From Limnospira fusiformis SAG 85.79 (GTDB lineage Bacteria > Cyanobacteriota > Cyanobacteriia > Cyanobacteriales > Microcoleaceae), in the NCBI RefSeq assembly GCF_012516315.1, contig NZ_CP051185.1, forward strand, positions 1,415,403 through 1,479,402: a DNA stretch of 64,000 bases, written 5' to 3'. A program made the position numbers and the translations under genes. How positions within the stretch are numbered: position 1 is the first letter of the stretch; the number at the start of each line of letters is the position of its first letter. The notes beneath the pieces are model-generated. The model was not told the origin of the DNA and searched no databases. It saw nothing but the letters and a program-made list of their open reading frames with translations. Positions 1-11,636 of this stretch are shown here, one piece after another.

Positions 1-128
1 CTTGCTAGCAGTTGAATATTTCGCAAATCTACCTCAAATAAATTTGCTCTCACTATTTCAATCTTTACAAAATCTCGTTGACCATTAACATAATTTCGCC
101 ATAAATCCTGATCAGTTAACTTCTGCAT
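1..128 (-). CDS. Pentapeptide-repeat-like protein, N-terminal fragment (cut by window edge)
   Basis: An open reading frame starts at the ATG at 126-128 on the minus strand and runs off the window edge, giving 42 residues. After about 25 residues it shows the A-N-L-x-x / V-D-L-x-x pattern with a hydrophobic residue every fifth position, which is typical of the start of a pentapeptide-repeat stretch. No strong ribosome binding site is visible. The fragment is short, so the family call is tentative and the function is unknown. It shares its orientation with the next gene upstream (257-679). Confidence 0.4.
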   Translation of the reverse strand, partial: MQKLTDQDLWRNYVNGQRDFVKIEIVRANLFEVDLRNIQLLA

Positions 129-256
129 TTTGGAATTATTCAAGATATCATTTCTTTTCAGGAATCTTTCCCCGAAAAGTCGATTGCCGTTTTACACTGT
201 AGGACACCTATACACCAAAACCGATAAGTTTTAATCTTTTTTTTATAGTTAGCGAT

Positions 257-679
257 TTATGGCATTGAATAGCCGGTAGTTTTATAAATATAATCTTGAA
301 TTCTTTGATAAGTACCCGGGTTGCTGTGGCGATTAATCACTACCTGTTCACGGGTATTCGCCAACCAAAATACAATCCGCTGAGTACCATCACAGCTAAA
401 TACTTGGATACGACTCAAATCAATTATATATTCATTGCGGTCATAATTAAACTTAATCCAAAACCCTGTTTCTGGACTTTCTGCTGTTTGTGTTTTGATG
501 TAATCGAGAATAATTTGATAGGTTTCTGGGTGAGTTTTTGGATTAATTACAATAGGATAGTTACCGTCTTTTAACCAAAAGGTTAGGCGATGATTTAAGC
601 CAAAACAAAATGCACCGATGCTATGGAGATCGATAATATAGGTTTCTCTTTCATATATCAATTTAATCCAGTGCGCCAC
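257..679 (-). CDS. Hypothetical protein made of two tandem ~65-residue repeats
   Basis: 140 residues with no recognised family. The protein is an internal duplication. Residues about 4-64 and 72-134 follow the same scheme: W/F-I-K, then a Y-x-R-x-x-Y-I-I-D-L segment, then R-(L/I)-x-F-W-L, then V-I-N and an x-P-x-T-Y-Q-x-I-x-D-Y-I end. Each unit is predicted to be beta-rich with a C-terminal helix. No signal peptide or membrane segment is present. It lies alone, 118 bp downstream of pyrG on the same strand. The conserved aromatic and charged positions in both halves argue that it is a real gene. Confidence 0.6.
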   Translation of the reverse strand: MAHWIKLIYERETYIIDLHSIGAFCFGLNHRLTFWLKDGNYPIVINPKTHPETYQIILDYIKTQTAESPETGFWIKFNYDRNEYIIDLSRIQVFSCDGTQRIVFWLANTREQVVINRHSNPGTYQRIQDYIYKTTGYSMP

Positions 680-797
680 AAGATTACCTCAAATCTGTGA
701 TTCTTGCCATAATTAGTCTTAGGAAAAATGCAGCATTATAGATTACCAAAATCCAGCCCCAACCAACTGATAAAATTCAATTGGTGGGCGGTAATTG

Positions 798-2564
<1,767 letters not shown>

Positions 2565-2691
2565 TTAAATCTTGACACTGAACACTTAATTTTTGTTAAT
2601 GTTCGTTAATGTGTTTCCCTCTGGGCTAGACCAAAGCATCCTCCCGGCTACATTTGTTGACAGCCATTAAACCCCATTAGTATCACGATAT

Positions 2692-3867
2692 TTAAACATA
2701 TAATCTACTGGGAGATAATTGCTCAAATATAGAATCGGCTTTTCCAGCTAGATACTCCCCATAGCGCTGGGCTAAGGGTGGCACAAATACCAAGGGATTA
2801 CTAAAGCCTGAAAATATATGGATTCCTGACCAATTCGGCACCGCACCTATCAGGGGTAAACCATCCCCGCTAAAGGCGACTAAACAGTGATGCCAAGTGG
2901 CTGGCAAATCGGCTAAACTCGGTAAAATTTTGGCGATCGCCTCTCGGATAGTTGCCTCACTTTCCGCCTGATTAATCACCGCGTTGGGATTACTCAAAGT
3001 TCGCGAAGGTTGCCCGATTCTCAAACGACCATCTAACAATTGTACAGCACTAGGGTCTATAATAAATGGTGCTAATTCCTGATAGGGGTCATCCCACAAC
3101 TCTTCTAGTTCCGGCTGAGTAGCGATCGCTTCCAGCCTAAATCTGGGCATAGTCGCCGACATCACTACAGTTCTCAATTTTGGCGGCAATTTATCGGTTT
3201 CTAAAACCTCCGTATGAGTAAAGTGTATTTTTACTTTAATTCCCGCTGCTTTTAACAGTTCCCTACTCATACCACCCGCACAAACCACCACATTAGCAGC
3301 CGATAAATTTTCCCCATCTGCAATCACACCAGTTATCCGATTTCCCACTCTGATTAAATCAGAAACTATGCCAATTTTGACAGTTCCCCCTAACCGTTGG
3401 AAACCATGTATATATCCCTGGTTTAGAGCCTCTGGTAAAATGTGACCATGGCGCACCGTAAACGCACCAGCTATTTCTTCCGGGTTTAGTAGGGGTTCTA
3501 ATTCGCAAGCGGTTTGAGTATCCACCCACCTAGGAGGAGTCACAAAAGGGGGATAATTAGCGGCTATAGCTTCCGGGTGAGTATCTCTGGGGACTGTTAA
3601 CACCAGATCGACTTCCCGCAACTGTGTATCAACCCCTAACTCCTCTGATAAAACCTGATGGCGTTTCCGTCCCTGTTGACACAATTCATAGGTTAAATCA
3701 TTATAACCCCCCCAATAAGCTAGTCCCCCATAACTGTAGCGCGTAGCATTTTCTGGGGTCGGAAACTGATCTATTAACATCACGGAAAATCCGGTTTTGG
3801 CTAATTCATAACTGAGGGAAGCACCAGCAATTCCCGCACCAACTACAATCCAATCAACAGTTTTCAT
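2692..3867 (-). CDS. FAD-dependent oxidoreductase (DAO / glycine oxidase-like)
   Basis: 391 residues. The N-terminus carries the dinucleotide-binding Rossmann motif VVGAGIAGASLSYELA, followed by the D-A-A oxidase fold. The C-terminus has the second FAD-binding segment (FSGDGLPLIGAVP and FSGFSNPLVFVPP). The family oxidises amino acids or related amines, producing an imine and H2O2 or passing electrons to another acceptor. The exact substrate cannot be read from the sequence. It is cytosolic, with no signal peptide. It is monocistronic, with 193 bp between it and pyrG. Confidence 0.8.
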   Translation of the reverse strand: MKTVDWIVVGAGIAGASLSYELAKTGFSVMLIDQFPTPENATRYSYGGLAYWGGYNDLTYELCQQGRKRHQVLSEELGVDTQLREVDLVLTVPRDTHPEAIAANYPPFVTPPRWVDTQTACELEPLLNPEEIAGAFTVRHGHILPEALNQGYIHGFQRLGGTVKIGIVSDLIRVGNRITGVIADGENLSAANVVVCAGGMSRELLKAAGIKVKIHFTHTEVLETDKLPPKLRTVVMSATMPRFRLEAIATQPELEELWDDPYQELAPFIIDPSAVQLLDGRLRIGQPSRTLSNPNAVINQAESEATIREAIAKILPSLADLPATWHHCLVAFSGDGLPLIGAVPNWSGIHIFSGFSNPLVFVPPLAQRYGEYLAGKADSIFEQLSPSRLYV

Positions 3868-4346
3868 GGTCTAATTTTTATATGGATTACCTAAGATTTT
3901 CCCATAAATAGCGATCGCACTACTATATTATTCATACCCACCCCAATGGTTCAGGAAAGGGTCAACCCCATAGTTACTATAGGCGATCGCTCCAGTGTCA
4001 GACCCCCTAAACCTATCACCTTACCCAATAACTTGGAAAGTGGCTATTCTGTTACTCATCCTGATGAGAATCGATATAAGCAAGCAACCATTTAGCTTCA
4101 TCGAAATCTTCCATGATAGTTTTTAAGTCTAGTAATCCGATTAATTTATAAACATCAACAGCTTATGAACAGTTAAAATCGCCTTATTTTGTGCTTTAAC
4201 TACTTCTATATAAATCGTAATATATATCATGTCTCACCGCCTTCATTTCATGATTTGTCTGAATTTTGGGTATATTACAGACATGAATGGATGGCTATGA
4301 TTGGCTAACTCTATGTAATTCAAATTTATGTATATCAACGGAATAT
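3868..4346. other. Intergenic stretch, no supported gene
   Basis: 479 bp without a convincing gene. Two HIP1-like GCGATCGC sites occur near 3909 and 3984. On the minus strand a short frame around 4060-4165 reads as a plausible 36-residue protein tail (ending in AYIDSHQDE) but has no clear start or ribosome binding site. It may be a gene remnant. Confidence 0.4.
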
Positions 4347-5567
4347 CTACCATCTTTTACCGCCTATAAGACCTTGCAGCCATGCTTGACCGACCAGAAA
4401 ATTATCAAGCCAGTCCTCAAACTCATCTGATGACTTAAAATTTACCTCTGTCTCATTTTTCTGGTTTTTTTCAAATATTAATACATCCTCAATATCGAAT
4501 GAATTTAGCAGCAATGGTGAATGAGTCGTTACGATTATTTGCGTATTTTTCGATGCTTGCTTGAGTGCATCTGTGATGGTATTAATCATGTCGGGATGAA
4601 GATTTGTTTCCGGCTCATCAATACAGACTAAGTTACCTCGTTCAGGGTTAAATAATATGGATAATAGCAAAAGATAGCGGAGGGTTCCATCTGAGATATG
4701 TTCCATAGAAACTGACTTAGCCAGATAATCTTCACGAAGGACTAAGTATAATTTAGAACCCAAAAAATTAAAATTGATGTCTTTAAAATGTGGGTTAATT
4801 TTCTTGATGGCTTGCTCGATTTCAGCATACCAGAGAGAATTGTTATTTCTGATGTTGTTAATAATCGTCATCAGGTTTTGTCCATCATGGGACAATTTTC
4901 TTTCAGTACCATAGCTGGAAGGTTGTCTGATGACACTTTCAAAGGTGGTATCAAAATAATAATAGACAGCTACCTCTTCTAAAGCTCTTTTTAAGGTGAA
5001 AATAGGATAAAATCTCTCCGGGTCTGAAATCTGACTTAAAACGGGTTCTGTGGATTTAAAATTGACCTGTTGACTTTCTTGGGGATATCTCTGAAAACCC
5101 ACTTTTCCTTCTTCCCGAGTGGAAATAACTCCCTGGGCATTATTCATGTCCATGAAGATAAAATCATCTTGATCATCACTTCGGCAATATAGCTTTTCTT
5201 TCAAGTAATATGAAGTTGACCCCGCTTTAAAGATTGTGAGTTCGTAAATGGGATTAGTTTTAAATTGGAATCCTCTTCTATTGTGATTTTGGTGAATTGC
5301 ATCTTTGCTAAATTCAAAGCCGAGTTTTATATAGTCTTTGGTGTCCTCATTAAAATTGGCCACGGCATCAAAGCCACTCCACTTTTTTAAAAAAGTCTTT
5401 TCCAATCCATTCCCGGCAATAATCTCATACAGTAAAGCGATCGCCTTTAACAAGTTGGATTTGCCACTACCATTAATACCTAGGAGAATATTCACACCAG
5501 GATTCAGCTTGATGGTTGTGGGTTTTCGGAAACTAAAAAAGTTTTCTAAGGTAATTTCTGACAGCAT
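4347..5567 (-). CDS. AAA family ATPase (AAA_21 / RecF-OLD-like)
   Basis: 406 residues. The Walker A motif GINGSGKSNLLKA lies at about residue 31 after an ENFFSFRKP lead, the standard start of RecF/SMC-like single-chain ATPases. An ABC-type signature region (HISDGTLRYLLLL) lies near residue 290, the Walker B motif LVCIDEPETNLHP near 315, and the H-loop VTTHSPLLLNS near 347. The middle third is the lid or coiled region. Such proteins act in DNA repair, plasmid maintenance or phage defence, often with a nuclease partner. No Toprim or nuclease domain and no partner gene is adjacent, so the role stays open. Confidence 0.8.
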   Translation of the reverse strand: MLSEITLENFFSFRKPTTIKLNPGVNILLGINGSGKSNLLKAIALLYEIIAGNGLEKTFLKKWSGFDAVANFNEDTKDYIKLGFEFSKDAIHQNHNRRGFQFKTNPIYELTIFKAGSTSYYLKEKLYCRSDDQDDFIFMDMNNAQGVISTREEGKVGFQRYPQESQQVNFKSTEPVLSQISDPERFYPIFTLKRALEEVAVYYYFDTTFESVIRQPSSYGTERKLSHDGQNLMTIINNIRNNNSLWYAEIEQAIKKINPHFKDINFNFLGSKLYLVLREDYLAKSVSMEHISDGTLRYLLLLSILFNPERGNLVCIDEPETNLHPDMINTITDALKQASKNTQIIVTTHSPLLLNSFDIEDVLIFEKNQKNETEVNFKSSDEFEDWLDNFLVGQAWLQGLIGGKRW

Positions 5568-5892
5568 TCTTATGGATTTTTCTTTGATATGGTCTGTGTC
5601 TGTCTAAGTTATACAGCTTGTTCACCAGTCGCTTAATACATTGCCCTCACCCTAAATCTGGATCCCAGAAAGGGAGAGGGACTTTGAGAGGTGATCAGAT
5701 GATTTCTGAACAGGCTGTAACTTGGATTATACTATAAAGATGCTTGATTTCGGTCTGGGGACTGTTTCTGGCTGCTGTCTTTTCATTCTTCCACACTTCT
5801 CCTCTTGATAGTCAGACAAGTTTGCGCCCCAACTAGGCTGGGGGTGAATGGCGACTATGGGGACTACAATCCTATCCATTTATGGGTAAAAA

Positions 5893-6519
5893 TTAAGGCG
5901 GCGATATGGGTTCATATAAGATGGTTTTTCCTCGCCTTTGACCAGAATCTTGCCATCCCCGTTTATGTAGTTCTCCTAGGCGGTTTAAAGTGGTAATATA
6001 TGGGGCGGAAACTCCCAAAATTTGCGCTAATTCTTTGCCGGTTTTTAAGCGAGAATCAACTTCTTTAGGTGATGGTTGGCGTGATGATGGTGGCGAGGGT
6101 TTTGATAACTTATTTGATAACTTACCAGCCGGGGATGCTGGCGGCGGTGGTGCAGAAGCGCGATCGCTCGCTTTTGAGTCTATATAATTCGGCAATATGT
6201 CCCGAATTTGGGGTTCCAGATTTTGTTGCAAATAATCTTCAATAATTTGTTTGATATCGAGATCCATTCTCCCATCTGAACCAGAGGAAAAGGCGATCGC
6301 TACCTGATGATCCAGAGGTGCCAGATAAATTTTGATTAACCCAACTAACACCTGTTCAGGGGACATTTGATAGGTCGCACAACGTTGCTGGAAATCCTGC
6401 CATAGCTTAGGATTAACCCTCAAATTAATCGAAACTTCATGGTTTGAGACAACCACAGAATTTACCCTATTGTAATAGCCTTTCTCATTATAGATTACTC
6501 CTTTTCTCGCCCAAATCAC
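5893..6519 (-). CDS. Putative DNA-binding protein (helix-turn-helix-like C-terminus)
   Basis: 208 residues of unassigned family. The N-terminal third resembles a small alpha/beta DNA-binding or dimerisation module (SINLRVNPKLWQDFQQRC). The middle (about residues 115-150) is Ser/Pro-rich and low complexity. The C-terminus has an HTH-like segment (TGKELAQILGVSAPYITTLN) followed by a basic wing (GQRRGKTILYEP). The true start may be internal, since residues 1-25 look non-conserved. It is divergent from the cytochrome b561-like gene with a short intergenic region, so it may regulate that neighbour; this is only inferred. Confidence 0.55.
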   Translation of the reverse strand: MIWARKGVIYNEKGYYNRVNSVVVSNHEVSINLRVNPKLWQDFQQRCATYQMSPEQVLVGLIKIYLAPLDHQVAIAFSSGSDGRMDLDIKQIIEDYLQQNLEPQIRDILPNYIDSKASDRASAPPPPASPAGKLSNKLSKPSPPSSRQPSPKEVDSRLKTGKELAQILGVSAPYITTLNRLGELHKRGWQDSGQRRGKTILYEPISPP

Positions 6520-6608
6520 ACGGAGAACAAAGGATAATTATACCCATTGTGCAAGTTATCCTAAAACCCTGCTATACTATTGATAAAGAAACTCAAAAAG
6601 ACCTAATT

Positions 6609-7214
6609 ATGAGCGCTTCCAAACCCTACCAGCCCTTGCTATTTCGCCTATTACACGGCTTGAATAGCCTTTTAGTATTTGGATGTATTATCACTGGCTA
6701 TCTCGTTTACGAAAGCTACGATCGCCGTTTCGGGACTCTCTGGTTAATCCCGGAAGATAGCAACCTGATCGACATCCATGGAACCTGGGGATTTTTCCTA
6801 TTTTTTATGGCCTTAGCCTTCACCTACTACAGCCTACGTCGGGGGAAAAAACGCCTCATCCAACCTGACACCCTAGCCCAACTCAAACGGACCACACAGC
6901 CAATCTGGTGGTACACCCTCCATCGAATCACCAACACCATAGCCTTATTAGCCCTAGCACTAGCCGTCATTTCTGGGAAATTCCAGGACGAAAACTGGCT
7001 GAGGGTAGGGGAAACACACCATTTGTCGTATAATATCCACCTGTTAGCTTGGGCAATTATGATTGTGGCGATCGCCCTTCATGTTCTGATGGCGGCGCGG
7101 GTTGGAGGTGTTCCCCTGCTGCTGTCTATGGCTAATTCTCAAATCAAATCCAGCGACCATCCCCGTCTCTGGTGGGGTAACTTGCGAAACTGGCTAAAAC
7201 ATCCCCGAATTTGA
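6609..7214 (+). CDS. Cytochrome b561-type membrane protein
   Basis: 201 residues from the ATG at 6609; an open frame continues upstream but contains unconvincing sequence overlapping the divergent gene. Four hydrophobic helices are seen, with His residues at helix ends (RLLHGLN, DIHGTWGF, TLHRITN, NIHLLAWAI, ALHVLMAA) that can ligate two b-type haems. This matches the cytochrome b561 / Ni-Fe hydrogenase cytochrome b family of membrane electron carriers. A TATACT box at about 6573 may be the -10 of its promoter. The redox partner is unknown. Confidence 0.75.
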   Translation: MSASKPYQPLLFRLLHGLNSLLVFGCIITGYLVYESYDRRFGTLWLIPEDSNLIDIHGTWGFFLFFMALAFTYYSLRRGKKRLIQPDTLAQLKRTTQPIWWYTLHRITNTIALLALALAVISGKFQDENWLRVGETHHLSYNIHLLAWAIMIVAIALHVLMAARVGGVPLLLSMANSQIKSSDHPRLWWGNLRNWLKHPRI

Positions 7215-7230
7215 CTATAAAAACGGAAAA

Positions 7231-7268
7231 GGCACTTGGGAGTCTGGCCGAGTTTCGACCCCAAGTAC
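7231..7268. terminator. Stem-loop between convergent b561-like gene and secA
   Basis: An inverted repeat (ACTTGGG at 7234-7240 and CCCAAGT at 7260-7266) with a ~19-nt loop lies between the two convergent genes, followed by a pyrimidine-rich stretch. The position suggests a shared terminator. No clean T-tract follows, so confidence is limited. Confidence 0.35.
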
Positions 7269-7346
7269 CTCTTCCTTCAAACCTTACTCCTCACACTTGA
7301 CAACCAATATATACTATTTTCCGAGATTGTCAAGAGCATTTCCCAA

Positions 7347-10136
7347 TTAAGCCACCGCAGGCTGAGGCTGAAACTGGAACATCGAGTAAATCACATTCCG
7401 GCGAATATCCGTCATCATATCCAGGAAAAGTTCGTAACCCTCCCGTTTATACTCCACCAGCGGGTCTTTCTGACCATAGCCTCGCAGACCCACAGACTCC
7501 CGCAAAGCATCCATTTGCTGCAAATGTTCCCGCCACAGAGTATCAATCTGTTGGAGAATAAAAAACCTTTCCGCATCACGCATCAGTCCAGGGCGAATCT
7601 GATTTACCTGAGCCTCCTTAATATCATAGGCATTACGCAGTTGTTCATACAAGAAAGTCTTAATCTCCTCAACCGTCATATCAAACAACTGTTCAGAAGT
7701 CAGATCCTTCAGCAAATAAACAAACTCCTTCACCTTAGCCACCAAAGTCTCAAGATCCCACTCTTCCGAAGGCAGATCCGGGTTAATATAAGCCTCGACG
7801 ATATCATCCATCGTCTTTTCGCCATACTTAATCACCTGTTCCTTGAGATCCTGACCTTCCAATACCCGGCGGCGTTCCGCATAAATAGCCCGACGCTGAT
7901 TATTCATTACCTCGTCGTACTCGAACACCTGCTTACGGATATCATAATAATAAGTTTCTACCTTTTTCTGGGCATTTTCCAGCGATCGCGTCAACAACTT
8001 CGACTCAATAGGTAAATCCTCCTCCACCTGAAAAGCCGTCATCATCGCCGCCACCCGTTCACCACCAAAAATCCGTAGCAAATTATCTTCCAGACTCAAA
8101 AAGAAGCGAGTCGAACCCGGGTCTCCCTGACGACCAGCCCTTCCCCGCAACTGGTTATCTACCCGACGGGACTCATGGCGTTCTGTACCGATAACGTGCA
8201 ATCCTCCCAGGGACACCACCTCATCATGTTCCTCATGAGTAAACACCTCATACTCAGCCACAATAGCCTGATAAACCTCCCGTATCCGCTGAACCACCAC
8301 ATCAGTAGTGGGAGCTTTTTCCGAGGCTACAGCTAGGATATCCTCAGCCATAAGTTCAGGAACACTACGTTCCCCATAAACCGACACCGCAAAATCTACC
8401 GCCGATCGCAGTTTCTCTTGAGTCTCTACCGACAACTCCGTGGGAAAAATTCCCGCCGCCACCTTCCAAACCTTCGGCTTATCAGCAGCAGCAAAACCCT
8501 GGGGCTTATTACGACGGGGACCCCCTCCGATTTGAGGGATAGCCAATTCTCGCTCATCTTGCGGTTTCACAATTCGGGGCATAAAATACTCCCGTAACTT
8601 CAACCGCGCCATATAATCAGCATTACCCCCCAGGATAATATCAGTTCCTCGCCCCGCCATGTTAGTAGCAATAGTTACAGCCCCTTTGCGACCAGCCTGC
8701 GCCACAATTTCTGATTCCCTTTCCACATTTTCCGGCTTCGCATTCAAAAGATTATGGGGAACCTCCTGCTGTGATAACAAACCAGAAAGCAACTCCGATT
8801 TTTCCACACTGGTAGTTCCCACCAATACAGGTCTACCCATATTGTGCATTTGCGCGCATTCAGTAGCGATCGCCAGCCATTTCCCCTGCTCAGTTTTATA
8901 AACCATATCCGACAAATCCGCACGAGCCGTCGGTCGGTTAGTCGGAACTACCGTCACCTGCAAATTATAAATCTTCTCAATTTCCGCCTCCTCAGTTTTC
9001 GCCGTCCCCGTCATCCCCGACAATTTGGGATATAGCAAAAAGAAATTTTGATAAGTAATTGTCGCCAAAGTTTGGGTTTCCGGCTGAATTTCCACACCTT
9101 CCTTAGCCTCGATCGCCTGATGTAAGCCATCACTCCAACGCCGACCCTGCATTACCCGTCCCGTGAACTCGTCTACAATAACGACTTCATCATCCCGAAC
9201 GATATAATTAACATCCTTGATAAACAATTCTTTTGCTTTCAACGCATTAAACACAAAATGCGCCCAAGGGTCATTAGGATCATATAAATCCTTAACCCCC
9301 AAAAACTCTTCCGCCGCCGCAAAACCCTCATCCGTCAGCAGAACATTACGCGCCTTTTCGTCCACCTCATAATGTTCCTTATCCTTCTGTAGCGCCTTCG
9401 CCACCTCCGCCGCCCTCATATACTTCTCACTAGGACGTTCTACCTGACCAGAGATAATCAACGGAGTGCGCGCCTCATCAATTAGCACCGAGTCCACTTC
9501 GTCAATAATGCAATAATTGAAAGGACGCTGCACCACCTCTTCCATAGAGGTCGCCATATTATCCCGCAAATAGTCAAACCCAACCTCACTGTTAGTTGCG
9601 TAGGTAATATCACAGCTATAGTTCTTTTTCCGTTCCTCTGGACCCATTCCCTGCTGGATTAATCCCACACTCAACCCCAGAAAACGGTGTACCTGTCCCA
9701 TCCACTCAGCATCACGACGCGCTAAATAATCATTAACCGTGATAATATGCACCCCGTGACCTGATAACCCATTTAGATAAGCCGGGAGGGTCGAAACCAG
9801 GGTTTTTCCTTCCCCCGTTTTCATCTCCGCGATTTCCCCCTTATGTAAAATCATACCCCCCAGCACCTGAACATCAAAGTGCCGCATTCCTAACACCCGT
9901 CGGGAAGCCTCCCTGACTACAGCAAACGCTAACGGTAAAATTTCCTCCAGGATTTGTTCCCTTTCCTCCCGGTTTTTGGCTTTCGCCAACATCTCCTTAA
10001 ACTCCCCCGTCTTTGCCTTTAGACCTTCATCGGAGAGCGATCGCACATCTTCCTCTAGGATATTAACATCCGTCACTACAGGCTGATATTTTTTGATTTT
10101 CCGGGCATTAGGATCGCCCAGCAGAGCTTTAAGCAT
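7347..10136 (-). CDS. secA: Preprotein translocase ATPase SecA
   Basis: 929 residues. Peripheral ATPase motor that drives Sec-dependent export through SecYEG, in cyanobacteria at both plasma and thylakoid membranes. The nucleotide-binding fold 1 has Walker [11 protein letters not shown] and the DEAD-box-like [20 protein letters not shown]2 carries MAGRGTDI and the [14 protein letters not shown] segment. Helical wing and scaffold domains follow. There is no C-terminal Zn-binding SEC-C motif, and the end is short (QFQPQPAVA), as usual for cyanobacterial and plastid SecA1. The start [10 protein letters not shown] fits the family. Confidence 0.97.
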   Translation of the reverse strand: MLKALLGDPNARKIKKYQPVVTDVNILEEDVRSLSDEGLKAKTGEFKEMLAKAKNREEREQILEEILPLAFAVVREASRRVLGMRHFDVQVLGGMILHKGEIAEMKTGEGKTLVSTLPAYLNGLSGHGVHIITVNDYLARRDAEWMGQVHRFLGLSVGLIQQGMGPEERKKNYSCDITYATNSEVGFDYLRDNMATSMEEVVQRPFNYCIIDEVDSVLIDEARTPLIISGQVERPSEKYMRAAEVAKALQKDKEHYEVDEKARNVLLTDEGFAAAEEFLGVKDLYDPNDPWAHFVFNALKAKELFIKDVNYIVRDDEVVIVDEFTGRVMQGRRWSDGLHQAIEAKEGVEIQPETQTLATITYQNFFLLYPKLSGMTGTAKTEEAEIEKIYNLQVTVVPTNRPTARADLSDMVYKTEQGKWLAIATECAQMHNMGRPVLVGTTSVEKSELLSGLLSQQEVPHNLLNAKPENVERESEIVAQAGRKGAVTIATNMAGRGTDIILGGNADYMARLKLREYFMPRIVKPQDERELAIPQIGGGPRRNKPQGFAAADKPKVWKVAAGIFPTELSVETQEKLRSAVDFAVSVYGERSVPELMAEDILAVASEKAPTTDVVVQRIREVYQAIVAEYEVFTHEEHDEVVSLGGLHVIGTERHESRRVDNQLRGRAGRQGDPGSTRFFLSLEDNLLRIFGGERVAAMMTAFQVEEDLPIESKLLTRSLENAQKKVETYYYDIRKQVFEYDEVMNNQRRAIYAERRRVLEGQDLKEQVIKYGEKTMDDIVEAYINPDLPSEEWDLETLVAKVKEFVYLLKDLTSEQLFDMTVEEIKTFLYEQLRNAYDIKEAQVNQIRPGLMRDAERFFILQQIDTLWREHLQQMDALRESVGLRGYGQKDPLVEYKREGYELFLDMMTDIRRNVIYSMFQFQPQPAVA

Positions 10137-10277
10137 AGCAATAACAGGATAATCTCAACACTTTCCTATCTAGTATAGGGTTTATTCTTTACCATGAAAC
10201 TCCCATAGCCAGATCTTTTCCAATGCGATCGCATCCCTGTTGGTTTAGATTATAATTACTGATTGCCATTGCTTTTT

Positions 10278-11162
10278 ATGTTTCCTGAGTATTTACCCCC
10301 ACTGGCTGAACCACTCACCGAATTGACTTCTATCTCCCTCGCTGAAGCAATTATTGCTCAACCCATAACCCTCCCAGCCGTCCCTCAACCTATCCTCACT
10401 ACCTATGTCCGCCAAGGAAACCCACAGCCTCCCATTCTTCTCCTACACGGTTTCGATAGTTCCGTCCTAGAGTTTCGCCGACTCTTACCACTATTAGCTA
10501 ATACCACCGAAACCTGGGCCGTGGATCTATTGGGCTTTGGCTTTACGCAGCGATCGCCTTATTTAACCGTTAATCCTGCTCATATCCTAGCCCATCTCTA
10601 CGCTTTCTGGCAATCCCGCATCAATCAGCCAGTTATCTTAGTTGGCGCTTCTATGGGAGGTGCTACAGCCATCGACTTTACCCTAAATCATCCCCACGCT
10701 GTACAATCTCTCGTCCTAATTGATAGTGCCGGAATCAATAAAGGTCCCATCGCTGGCAAGTTTTTATTTCCACCCTTCGACTATCTCGCTACCGAATTTC
10801 TGCGACAACCCAAAGTTCGCCAAAGTATCAGCGAAAACGCCTATTTTGACAAAACCCTCGCCTCCCGTGATGCTCAGTTATGCGCCGCGTGGCATCTACA
10901 ATCACCATTATGGAATCGCGGTTTAATTGAGTTTACCAAAAGTGGCGGTTATGGTGCTTTTGGCGATCGCTTAAATACTATTCAACAACCCACCTTAATT
11001 TTATGGGGCAACAATGACAAAATCTTGGGAACCAAAGATGCCGATAAATTCCGAACCGCTATCCCTAACAGTAAACTTATCTGGATTGACAAATGCGGTC
11101 ATGTTCCCCACCTCGAACAGCCACAAATTACCGCCAATCAAATACTCGAATTTGTCAATTAG
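10278..11162 (+). CDS. Alpha/beta hydrolase
   Basis: 294 residues from the ATG at 10278 (a TTG 15 bp upstream is an alternative). Classic alpha/beta hydrolase features are present: the oxyanion segment LLLHGFDSS, nucleophile elbow GASMGGAT (Ser), acidic residue in LWGNNDKILG, and the catalytic His in CGHVPHLEQP. It resembles the cyanobacterial proteins annotated as hydrolases near chlorophyll or lipid metabolism; the substrate is not known. No signal peptide is present. The gene ends directly before the tandem 107-bp repeats. Confidence 0.85.
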   Translation: MFPEYLPPLAEPLTELTSISLAEAIIAQPITLPAVPQPILTTYVRQGNPQPPILLLHGFDSSVLEFRRLLPLLANTTETWAVDLLGFGFTQRSPYLTVNPAHILAHLYAFWQSRINQPVILVGASMGGATAIDFTLNHPHAVQSLVLIDSAGINKGPIAGKFLFPPFDYLATEFLRQPKVRQSISENAYFDKTLASRDAQLCAAWHLQSPLWNRGLIEFTKSGGYGAFGDRLNTIQQPTLILWGNNDKILGTKDADKFRTAIPNSKLIWIDKCGHVPHLEQPQITANQILEFVN

Positions 11163-11181
11163 CCACCCTCTCCCCCGCCCC

Positions 11182-11491
11182 CGCCTCATTCCCCCCAACC
11201 CTTGACAATTCCCCTCCCCATCAGTTACCATATTCTTGTGGGGGTTACATGGCTATACGCTTGATTTTTTATTCAACATCCCGTCCGCGCCTCATTTCCC
11301 CCCAACCCTTGACAATTCCCCTCCCCATCAGTTACCATATTCTTGTGGGGGTTACATGGGTATACGCTTGATTTTTTATTCAACACTCCGTCCGCGCCTC
11401 ATTTCCGCCAACCCTTGACAATTCCCTTCCCCATCAGTTACCATATTCTTGTGGGGGTTACATGGGTATACGCTTGATTTTTTATTCAACA
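11182..11491 (+). repeat. Three tandem copies of a ~107-bp repeat (island left boundary)
   Basis: Copies are anchored on CTTGACAATTCCC at 11201, 11308 and 11414 (periods 107 and 106). Each copy contains TTGACA, then about 18 bp, then TACCAT, a G-run complementing an upstream C-run, a conserved GGTATACGCTTGA-like block, and the palindromic tail TTGATTTTTTATTCAA. The TTGACA/TACCAT spacing resembles a sigma-70 promoter, but no single gene start follows closely. A further copy lies at 16246-16343. The short frames read inside the copies are repeat artefacts. Confidence 0.85.
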
Positions 11492-11535
11492 TAGAGCGAT
11501 CGCCTCTATTAAATACATATTCTGCCAGTGGGAAT

Positions 11536-11634
11536 ATGATCCAACAACTTACCATTACAGTTCTGGTAGAAAATACAGCCGGGCGGAAAGGACTCCTAGG
11601 AGAACACGGGTTCTCTATTCTAGTGGAATTATAA
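11536..11634 (+). pseudogene. N-terminal remnant of an MBL-fold metallo-hydrolase
   Basis: A 32-codon frame starts at ATG 11536 and stops at 11634. Its sequence (LTITVLVENTAGRKGLLGEH followed by GFSILVE) matches the invariant start of the COG1237-type metallo-beta-lactamase-fold proteins (MBL fold, dihydropterin phosphate synthase-related), which are normally ~250-300 residues. The metal-binding HxHxDH part is missing: the frame closes 2 bp before the stop codon of the convergent Mrr gene. It looks like a gene cut off by insertion or recombination at the island edge. Confidence 0.6.
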
Positions 11635-11636
11635 TT

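Noticed and set aside
5640..5700. Short G/A-rich sequence resembling a dispersed cyanobacterial repeat
   Set aside because: Only one copy is visible in the window, so no repeat can be claimed.
7236..8015. 259-residue frame on the plus strand
   Set aside because: Antisense to secA, Leu/His/Gln-biased composition typical of a shadow frame; no homology recognised.
11093..11418. Overlapping plus-strand frames of 60-92 residues in the 107-bp repeats
   Set aside because: They simply read through repeated DNA, producing repeated peptides; no independent evidence for genes.
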